The notes beneath the pieces were generated by a model. That model was given only the letters and a program-made list of their open reading frames with translations, was not told where the DNA came from and ran no database searches. A program made the position numbers and the translations under genes. From Bacteroidetes bacterium UBA7368 (GTDB lineage Bacteria > Bacteroidota > Rhodothermia > Rhodothermales > UBA10348), in the NCBI GenBank assembly GCA_002469915.1, contig DKOG01000030.1, forward strand, positions 1-5,454: a stretch of DNA of 5,454 bases, read 5' to 3'. Below are positions 1 through 4,692 of this stretch, in pieces. Numbering within the stretch: position 1 is the stretch's first letter; each line of letters begins with the position of its first letter.

Positions 1-135
1 CTCATTATATAGAGGGTTTATTCCGCTACGTCATTCACGCGCCCACCGAAACCCGTTAAGGTCACCCCGGCGGGCATCCAGACGTATGTGTGATAAACGC
101 GACTGGCAAGATGCCAGAACGCTGATAGAGTAGTT
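1..135 (-). other. Spacer downstream of rpsI, possible lead-in to the next ribosomal gene
   Basis: This stretch follows the rpsI stop codon and shows no complete gene. Read on the minus strand it holds a 6-bp perfect hairpin (CTGGCA, loop TCT, TGCCAG; 117 to 103) without a following T-tract, so it is not a convincing terminator. It also holds a promoter-like pair (see 79-109), and an ATG at 5-3 followed by AG before the window ends. In Bacteroidota-type genomes rpsB commonly follows rplM-rpsI and its product often begins Met-Ser, so the edge ATG could be the rpsB start. Only five bases are visible, so this rests on synteny alone. The minus-strand open frame that runs from rpsI into this region (212 to 18) is a shadow of rpsI and encodes nothing recognisable. 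Confidence 0.4.
79..109 (-). promoter_or_regulatory. Candidate Bacteroidota-type promoter downstream of rpsI
   Basis: On the minus strand TTG (109-107) is followed after exactly 20 bases by TACGTCTG (86-79), which matches five of the six fixed positions of the TAnnTTTG -7 element. The predicted start of transcription would be near base 72, about 65 bases before the ATG at the window edge. The TTG lies inside the 103-117 hairpin. The spacing equals that of the rplM promoter candidate, which adds some weight. Motif matches this short do occur by chance. Confidence 0.3.
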
Positions 136-537
136 CTAACGCTTCGAGAACTGGAAGCGTTTACGCGCCTTAGGCTGTCCGTATTTCTTACGCTCGACCA
201 TACGAGGGTCACGCGTCATAAATCCGGCGTCGCGAAGAGGCTTTTTCAGCTCTTCATTGAATTTGACCAAGGCTCGCGAAATACCAAGACGGCAGGCTTC
301 AGCCTGTCCGGTTTGTCCACCGCCAGTTGCGTTAATTACTACATCAAACTGACCGGTTGTTTCGGTCACTCCGAATGGAGAGATAACGGAATTCTGACGC
401 CAGGTAGTTGGGAAGTACTCGTTAAGCTCACGCTTATTGACGATTACTTTACCACTTCCACCGGGGCGGAGGTATACGCGTGCGATCGCATTCTTACGAC
501 GACCTACTGCGATGAACTGATTAAGGGCAGTTGCCAT
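136..537 (-). CDS. rpsI: 30S ribosomal protein S9
   Basis: The 133-residue product is ribosomal protein S9 (uS9), a component of the head of the small subunit whose C-terminal tail reaches toward the P-site tRNA. Recognisable landmarks are the N-terminal GRRKNAIARVYLRPG block (residues 12-26), the central GGGQTGQAEACRLGISRAL block (about 72-90), and the basic C-terminus with LRDAGFMTRDPRMVERKKYG and the final QFSKR. The length is close to the family norm of about 130 residues, so the gene is complete. It starts 38 bases after the rplM stop, and the two form the conserved L13-S9 pair. No Shine-Dalgarno site precedes the ATG. The bases just upstream are A-rich instead, as is common for translation starts in Bacteroidota. 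Confidence 0.98.
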   Translation of the reverse strand: MATALNQFIAVGRRKNAIARVYLRPGGSGKVIVNKRELNEYFPTTWRQNSVISPFGVTETTGQFDVVINATGGGQTGQAEACRLGISRALVKFNEELKKPLRDAGFMTRDPRMVERKKYGQPKARKRFQFSKR

Positions 538-575
538 ATTTCAGTGTTTGTTCTTTTTCTCGGGGAGAGAACGAT

Positions 576-1019
576 TTAGAATTCGAGTGGTGTAGGCTGC
601 TGTGCACCATGTGGGTGTTCGCTTCCCGCGTACACTTTCAACTTGGTGAGCATCTGGCGGCCAAGCACTCCTTTTGGTAGCATACCTTTGACAGCATTCT
701 GAACCATAAAGGTGGGCTTTTTCACACGCACTTCCGCAGGAGTACGGACGCGACCACCACCCGGGTAACCGGTATGGCGGAAGTATTCTTTGTCATTCTC
801 CTTATCTCCTGTGAAGCGCACTTTATCGGCATTGATTACAATGACGAAGTCGCCACAGTCCACATGAGGTGTGAAACTAGGCTTGTGTTTTCCACGGAGG
901 ATTGCGGCTATCTGCGATGACAGGCGGCCTACAATTTGATTTTCTGCATCGACAATATGCCAGGCCCGCTCTACTTCAGCAGGTTTGGCGCTCATTGTCT
1001 TGAAGCTATTGACGTCCAT
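576..1019 (-). CDS. rplM: 50S ribosomal protein L13
   Basis: The 147-residue product is ribosomal protein L13 (uL13), an early-assembling large-subunit protein. Landmarks are [19 protein letters not shown] near residue 20, the [20 protein letters not shown] block, the RHTGYPGG turn, and the [20 protein letters not shown] block before the C-terminal HPHGAQQP. An ATG at 1085 in the same frame would add 22 residues (MALLPFCR...) with no family counterpart, and it lies inside the leader hairpin. The ATG at 1019 gives [11 protein letters not shown], which matches the usual Bacteroidota L13 N-terminus, so I chose it. An inner ATG at 995 is also possible but would remove that conserved start. It is the first gene of the operon with rpsI, and no Shine-Dalgarno site is visible. 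Confidence 0.97.
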   Translation of the reverse strand: MDVNSFKTMSAKPAEVERAWHIVDAENQIVGRLSSQIAAILRGKHKPSFTPHVDCGDFVIVINADKVRFTGDKENDKEYFRHTGYPGGGRVRTPAEVRVKKPTFMVQNAVKGMLPKGVLGRQMLTKLKVYAGSEHPHGAQQPTPLEF

Positions 1020-1059
1020 CGGGGACTCTGATTTAGTTGGATGGGTATCCAAAAGTGAA

Positions 1060-1101
1060 TTCCGGCAAAATGGCAAAAGCGCCATTAGTGGGCTGCCGGA
1101 A
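1060..1101 (-). promoter_or_regulatory. Structured 5' leader of the rplM-rpsI mRNA, candidate r-protein leader
   Basis: On the minus strand an 8-bp perfect outer stem (TTCCGGCA at 1101-1094 with TGCCGGAA at 1067-1060) encloses a 6-bp perfect inner stem (AATGGC at 1086-1081 with GCCATT at 1074-1069) capped by GCTTTT. The two stems are joined by an asymmetric internal loop: seven bases (GCCCACT) on one side and one T on the other. A run of seven T lies at the 5' end and overlaps the foot of the outer stem. No T-run follows the hairpin, so it is not a terminator. It sits between the candidate promoter and the rplM start, about 40 bases before the ATG. L13 is known to repress its own operon through the mRNA leader in E. 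coli, and a separate L13 leader motif exists in Bacillus. A similar role here is inference. Confidence 0.45.
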
Positions 1102-1115
1102 AAAAACGCAGACGC

Positions 1116-1146
1116 CCAAAATAGGGATGTTTTAAGCGTCGATCAA
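1116..1146 (-). promoter_or_regulatory. Candidate promoter of rplM-rpsI
   Basis: Read on the minus strand, TTG (1146-1144) is separated by 20 bases from TATTTTGG (1123-1116). The latter matches five of six fixed positions of the Bacteroidota -7 element TAnnTTTG, and TTG matches the -33 element. Transcription would begin near 1110, placing the stem-loop at 1060-1101 at the extreme 5' end of an untranslated leader of about 90 bases. The position relative to a strongly expressed ribosomal operon supports the call. There is no experimental support. Confidence 0.45.
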
Positions 1147-1449
1147 TCAAAAAACGACTCGAAAACCTTTCGGAAGGCGAAGAGTGTGCTTTTTGGTGTC
1201 TCATGCACGCTTATGGGCCATTAAAGTTGACACCTGACGCATTCTTCCACCAATCTTGAAATAGCAAAGGGCCGTGAGCAGGGCATAACGAGTAATCAAA
1301 TATCCTATTTGTCCATCATCTACTCCCTTGCGAAGGTGTACGCGAAACATGCAATTCACAGTGAGTAAACCGTCAAATGCTTGATAAACAGGGCGATTAT
1401 CGGTACTCTCCCCTATCCGTTTAAAATCAGTTTTTAGGTCAATAGCGCC
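1147..1449. other. Divergent intergenic region, no confident gene
   Basis: These 303 bases separate the minus-strand ribosomal operon from the plus-strand beta-barrel gene. I see no tRNA, repeat array or strong terminator. On the minus strand an open frame without stops runs from about 1453 to 1201. Its first good ATG (1350) would give a 49-residue peptide beginning MFRVHLRKG and ending MAHKRA. There is no Shine-Dalgarno site, family resemblance or clear terminator; only a 4-bp stem followed by TTTT appears beyond it, near 1177-1162. On the plus strand a TTGACA at 1227 has no good -10 partner at normal spacing. The region may hold a degraded gene or only regulatory DNA. Confidence 0.4.
1381..1411 (+). 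promoter_or_regulatory. Weak candidate promoter of the beta-barrel gene
   Basis: TTGATA (1381-1386) is followed after 17 bases by TACTCT (1404-1409), which reads as a sigma-70-like pair with a good -35 and a poor -10. Seen as a Bacteroidota-type promoter, TTG is followed after 20 bases by TACTCTCC, which keeps the TA but few of the later positions. The start of transcription would be about 30 bases before the ATG at 1450. It is the best candidate in this gap but is weak. Confidence 0.25.
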
Positions 1450-2103
1450 ATGAGACGAACTTTATTGTTGATAATGTTATTTGCGTTTGTATCAACTGCA
1501 TATGCTCAAGAAAATCGGGGCCTCGCTTTGGGTTTGCGTGCAGGTACGATGGGTCCCGGTGCAGAGCTTATGCTGCCTATTGGGAAGAAGCTTACCGTCC
1601 GGGGTGGAGGTACGCTATTTTCCATCACCCGATCGCGTACAGAGAAGGATGACGATATTGAAATAAGATTTGATGGGGATGTTACCTGGGGAGGGTTTCG
1701 TGCCTTATTAGACGTTCATCCCTTTGGAAATAGTTTTCGTCTAACAGGCGGCGCTTATATGGACCAACGAGAAGTGACAGCAACCGGCGTTCCGGTTTCA
1801 GACTTTGATCTTGATGGAAAGATTTTCACCTCCGATAAACTTGGTTCGATGACTGCGGCAGTCAGTTTTGATCAATCGGTAAGCCCTTATGCTGGGATTG
1901 GTTTTGGTAATGCGACGCGAGGATCGCGGGTCGGTTTTTTGCTTGACATCGGAGTGCTGTATCAAGGATCGCCCTCTTTTGATATGACTGGCACGGGAAT
2001 GATTGCTCCCACAGCGAATTTTGGGCCAACCATGGAAGCTGGTTTGGAAACCTTCAAGTGGATGCCCCTCGTTTCGTTGGGGCTGTCCATTCGACTTCTT
2101 TAA
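1450..2103 (+). CDS. Exported outer-membrane beta-barrel protein of unknown function
   Basis: The 217-residue product has a clear Sec signal peptide: MRRT, a hydrophobic core (residues 5-17), and an AYA cleavage site giving a mature protein that starts at Q20. The rest consists of alternating short beta-strand-like stretches rich in Gly and aromatic residues, as in small outer-membrane barrels. Landmarks are LRAGTMGPGAEL (29-40), DVHPFGNSFRLTGGAYMD (88-105), LGSMTAAVSFD (131-141), SPYAGIGFGN (145-154), LLDIGVLYQGSPSF (164-177) and a final strand PLVSLGLSIRLL. From memory the same blocks recur in hypothetical outer-membrane proteins of many Gram-negative bacteria, with no assigned function. 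The C-terminus ends in Leu rather than the aromatic residue usual for BAM substrates. No Shine-Dalgarno site precedes the ATG. The lipoprotein gene follows after about 60 bases and may share the transcript. Confidence 0.85.
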   Translation: MRRTLLLIMLFAFVSTAYAQENRGLALGLRAGTMGPGAELMLPIGKKLTVRGGGTLFSITRSRTEKDDDIEIRFDGDVTWGGFRALLDVHPFGNSFRLTGGAYMDQREVTATGVPVSDFDLDGKIFTSDKLGSMTAAVSFDQSVSPYAGIGFGNATRGSRVGFLLDIGVLYQGSPSFDMTGTGMIAPTANFGPTMEAGLETFKWMPLVSLGLSIRLL

Positions 2104-2152
2104 GTCTCAAGGATCCCGAATAGCAAATTAAGACGTTAGATTACGGGCATGA

Positions 2153-2159
2153 TGAGGTG
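2153..2159 (+). promoter_or_regulatory. Shine-Dalgarno site deciding the lipoprotein start
   Basis: TGAGGTG lies seven bases before the ATG at 2167 and is the best ribosome-binding site in the window. It argues for that ATG over the in-frame ATGs at 2149 and 2152, which overlap or precede the site and have no such sequence upstream. The 2167 start also gives a more normal signal peptide. Confidence 0.6.
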
Positions 2160-2166
2160 CTCTACT

Positions 2167-3789
2167 ATGAACAATAGATTTATCAATACCATTTCTGGAG
2201 CCATTCTGGCTGGAACCCTACTGATCGCGGGTTGTGATTTTGATGCGGCCCAAGACGCGTTCGAACAGTTCGACGTAATCATCGCCCTCGAAGAAATCAA
2301 CACGAACGTTTCGGTTCGTTTCGTCGATGCGCAAACGGATGAGTTTTTGAATGAGCAGGTTTCTATGCGCTTTCTTGGAAATAATGGAGCCGATGTCATC
2401 GACATTTATTCTGATCCGATTTCCGAGTTAGATGTCGTCGGCGGTATCGGAGGGTTCGGAATCAAGAATGCCCTCGTGCCCTCTGAATCAAACCCTATCG
2501 AAGTTCGGGTTGTTGGACAGGCACAGGGGTTTGAGACGGGCTCCTCAACCGTAACTATTTCTAATACTGGCTTGACGGAGACCACCGTATTTATGGTGCG
2601 CCAGAACCAAACGGTACAAGGAGGTGCTTCAGCCAATGCCGTCGGCCAAGCCTCAGGTGGAACAGTGCAGCAAGCGGTACAGCTCTCAACTGCCTCGGGT
2701 GATGCTACGAATCAGGCAGCAGCAGCTGTTTCTGTTCCTGTGGGAACGGTGGCCACAACGTCTGCTGGCCAAGCCGCATCGGGAGCTCTTCAGACATCGA
2801 TTGCCTTTTATACGGCCCCCACTACGCAAACCTCCCAAGCGTTTCCAGGAGGTTATTCTGGTGGAGTACAGCAGTCAAGTGGAGTCGTCACGCAGGCGCC
2901 CATTACGACAGCAGGGTTTATGACCGTCACTGTGACGGATGGCTCCGGCAATGAAGTAACTAGTTTTAGCCCGCCAATCGAATTGTCAATTGACGTTCCC
3001 GGAACGACGCTGAATCCGAGCACCGGTCAGGTCATTAAGAACGGGGAAGCCATTTCTATAATGAGCTATGACGATGATGGTGGTATTTGGAAGGATGAAG
3101 GAAGTGCGGCCGTTGCTGGACCCGATGGAAACGGAAACTTTAGGGCTACTTTTATGACCAATCACCTTTCTACTTGGAGTGCAGGCTATGCGGGAACGGC
3201 ATGTCCTGTGGTTGTGAACGTGGCCAGAAATGGAAATATTGGTGCTCTCAATATGACAGCAGAAGCACTCGATGCTGCTGGTGGAATCATGTGGAGTGGA
3301 AGCCGTTCAATGCCGTCTGGGTCATCCTCTGATACGATTGATGACTTTCCGGCATCAGCCGCATCTATTTCAGTATCTGTAGATGGTACGAACACCGTGG
3401 TGGCTAGTCCATGTAACAACACGGTTAATGTGAGTCTTCCTGCGCCGGCTGCAAGCGTGATCGATGTAACGTTTGCACTAGACTTCGGTCCGACATGTAC
3501 GGCGCTTCGAACAACCACGATTAGCAGCTATACAATCAATTACAGGAAGGAGGGTCAATCCGCATTGCAATCGGGTTCAGTTATTGTCACGAATGACAAC
3601 CTGACTCATGATGACCTTGGTCGGATTACCGGTGGAAGCGTTACCATTCCTGGACTTGAGCAAGGAGCTACGTATATATTTAGCTCCTCTTTTGATGGAC
3701 AGGTTGAAACGAGAAATGAAGTCATCACAGGTCCATCCATTACGCTAGATGTATCAGATGATCTTGACGGCGACCTCTGTGTTGAGTAA
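2167..3789 (+). CDS. Large secreted lipoprotein with low-complexity linker and beta-sandwich-like regions
   Basis: The 540-residue product begins with a lipoprotein signal peptide: MNNR, a hydrophobic core, then the lipobox LIAGC with the acylated Cys at residue 23. The next residues are acidic (CDFDAAQD), which may favour surface display in this lineage, though that is inference. Residues about 38-145 look like an Ig-like or carboxypeptidase-regulatory-like beta fold. Residues about 150-248 are rich in Ala, Gln, Ser, Thr and Gly and resemble a flexible linker. Residues 252-341 hold a recognisable secreted-protein block with TLNPSTGQVIKNGEAI, SYDDDGGIWKDEG and NHLSTWSAGY. The C-terminal 200 residues look like one or two further beta domains with Cys at 346, 416, 444 and 538, enough for two disulfides. 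No catalytic motif was seen. A structural, adhesive or substrate-binding envelope role is plausible. The gene lies between the beta-barrel gene and a strong terminator. Confidence 0.88.
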   Translation: MNNRFINTISGAILAGTLLIAGCDFDAAQDAFEQFDVIIALEEINTNVSVRFVDAQTDEFLNEQVSMRFLGNNGADVIDIYSDPISELDVVGGIGGFGIKNALVPSESNPIEVRVVGQAQGFETGSSTVTISNTGLTETTVFMVRQNQTVQGGASANAVGQASGGTVQQAVQLSTASGDATNQAAAAVSVPVGTVATTSAGQAASGALQTSIAFYTAPTTQTSQAFPGGYSGGVQQSSGVVTQAPITTAGFMTVTVTDGSGNEVTSFSPPIELSIDVPGTTLNPSTGQVIKNGEAISIMSYDDDGGIWKDEGSAAVAGPDGNGNFRATFMTNHLSTWSAGYAGTACPVVVNVARNGNIGALNMTAEALDAAGGIMWSGSRSMPSGSSSDTIDDFPASAASISVSVDGTNTVVASPCNNTVNVSLPAPAASVIDVTFALDFGPTCTALRTTTISSYTINYRKEGQSALQSGSVIVTNDNLTHDDLGRITGGSVTIPGLEQGATYIFSSSFDGQVETRNEVITGPSITLDVSDDLDGDLCVE

Positions 3790-3829
3790 CTCTGTTACAT
3801 AGGTCGACGACATAAGCCGAGTTTTGTTG

Positions 3830-3865
3830 GGCGGGGCGGATATACAATCCGCCCCGCCTTTTTTT
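3830..3865 (+). terminator. Strong intrinsic terminator of the lipoprotein unit
   Basis: A 12-bp perfect GC-rich stem (GGCGGGGCGGAT at 3830-3841 with ATCCGCCCCGCC at 3847-3858) encloses the loop ATACA and is followed directly by seven T (3859-3865). It begins 40 bases after the lipoprotein stop codon. No T-run follows in the other direction, so it works for plus-strand transcription only. Confidence 0.95.
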
Positions 3866-3888
3866 GTGGGCTCCCTCCGGGAGCCCAC
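3866..3888 (+). repeat. Second perfect hairpin directly after the terminator
   Basis: GTGGGCTCCC (3866-3875) pairs perfectly with GGGAGCCCAC (3879-3888) around a 3-base loop TCC. It abuts the T-run of the terminator with no gap. It has no T-tract of its own on either strand, so it is not a standard terminator. It could back up termination, protect an RNA 3' end, mark the 5' end of a transcript, or be a dispersed palindromic element. Confidence 0.7.
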
Positions 3889-3934
3889 TCGTGGCGGCCT
3901 ATTGTGAATTCCGAGGATATCGGCCTTGTTGGCG

Positions 3935-4058
3935 TTCGGTTCGGCCACCTTCCGTTTCTATAGGTGAGCAGTCGCGGATCAATCCCACCCCAAACACTGA
4001 TCACGCGCGCTGAACCCGTTATCAGCATCGCTTTTTGCTCATGTCTTACCGAACCGAA
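3935..4058 (+). repeat. 10-bp inverted repeat bracketing the sigma factor start
   Basis: TTCGGTTCGG (3935-3944) is the perfect reverse complement of CCGAACCGAA (4049-4058), with 104 bases between. The second arm lies five bases after the sigma factor ATG (4041-4043). If both arms are in one transcript they could pair and hide the start region, but no transcription start is known and a chance match is possible. Confidence 0.35.
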
Positions 4059-4685
4059 TTGTCGACCCTTGAGGCACTGGCCTCACGGCTTCCCTTTAGG
4101 CTTGAAGAAGCCGAACAGGTTAACGAAGCCTTCTCCATATATATGGTAGAGGGTACGCGTCAGCAGAAGATCCTCATTGATCTCTGGACCTATTGTTATG
4201 TCCGGAAATATTTCCTGATCAAATTTTTGAGACGGGGTGCTTTTCAGGCTTCGGAATTGGATCAGCTTGTTGAAAAAACGTATCAAAAAATAGAGCGGCA
4301 TCGGACTAATGTCTTGAGCCACGATCGTTATGCGCAATGGGTGAGTGTGATCTGCCGAAACACATTCATCAATTTTGTCTCGAGAAGGAAAATGATCGTT
4401 GGACTCGATGTCTTGCCGGGAGAGCCATCGGCAGCTCCGGACCTACTGGATCTTGATGCCAACAGCGCCAGCATTCACTTGTCGCTTCTGAACGCCATTG
4501 ATGCATTACCCGAGTTTCTGCAGTCAACGGCACGCATGAAGTTTGTTGAGAATCTTTCCTACGAAGAAATAAGCCGAATTATAGGAAAACGAGTGCCGAC
4601 GGTACGCTCTTATGTGCACAAGATCTGCAAGCGCTTTCGTAAGGATTCCGCGCTTCGAAGTTGGGCCGATCAATTATTTCAATGA
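4041..4685 (+). CDS. RNA polymerase sigma factor, sigma-70 family, ECF-like
   Basis: The 214-residue product carries the two core domains of an extracytoplasmic-function sigma factor, which directs RNA polymerase to a dedicated promoter set. Region 2 spans about residues 42-118 and includes LIKFLRRGAFQASELDQLVE and the WVSVICRNTFINFVSRRK block, the counterpart of the usual W(L)xxIxRNxxxDxxR. Region 4 spans about 147-203 with NAIDALPEFLQ and the helix-turn-helix LSYEEISRIIGKRVPTVRSY. No region 3 is seen. About 40 residues precede region 2, longer than in most ECF factors. A TTG two codons upstream (4035) is in frame, but ATG at 4041 is preferred. No Shine-Dalgarno site or clear promoter is visible. 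The next gene starts seven bases after the stop and encodes a membrane protein, the usual place for an anti-sigma regulator. Confidence 0.9.
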   Translation: MSYRTELSTLEALASRLPFRLEEAEQVNEAFSIYMVEGTRQQKILIDLWTYCYVRKYFLIKFLRRGAFQASELDQLVEKTYQKIERHRTNVLSHDRYAQWVSVICRNTFINFVSRRKMIVGLDVLPGEPSAAPDLLDLDANSASIHLSLLNAIDALPEFLQSTARMKFVENLSYEEISRIIGKRVPTVRSYVHKICKRFRKDSALRSWADQLFQ

Positions 4686-4692
4686 TGGAGTT

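Noticed and set aside
103..117. Hairpin after rpsI as a terminator
   Set aside because: The stem is only 6 bp and no T-run follows it on either strand.
1020..1085. Longer rplM start at 1085 adding 22 residues
   Set aside because: The added residues match no L13 N-terminus, the ATG lies in the leader hairpin, and [11 protein letters not shown] from 1019 fits the lineage.
985..1224. 79-residue plus-strand open frame
   Set aside because: It lies opposite the rplM start, leader and promoter, and its translation resembles no protein; it is a shadow.
1227..1256. TTGACA as a -35 element
   Set aside because: At normal spacing the bases read CCAATC, which is not a usable -10, and the site is over 200 bases from the next gene.
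2406..2636. Minus-strand open frames inside the lipoprotein gene, also at 2136-2405 and 3186-3518
   Set aside because: They are antisense shadows of a well-supported gene with a signal peptide, lipobox and ribosome-binding site.
2624..2923. 99-residue plus-strand frame overlapping the lipoprotein
   Set aside because: It is a shifted-frame reading of the low-complexity linker, with biased Arg/Pro/Gln composition.
3754..4028. Two overlapping minus-strand frames of 64 and 77 residues
   Set aside because: Both run through the strong terminator and the second hairpin, and neither has family resemblance or a ribosome-binding site.
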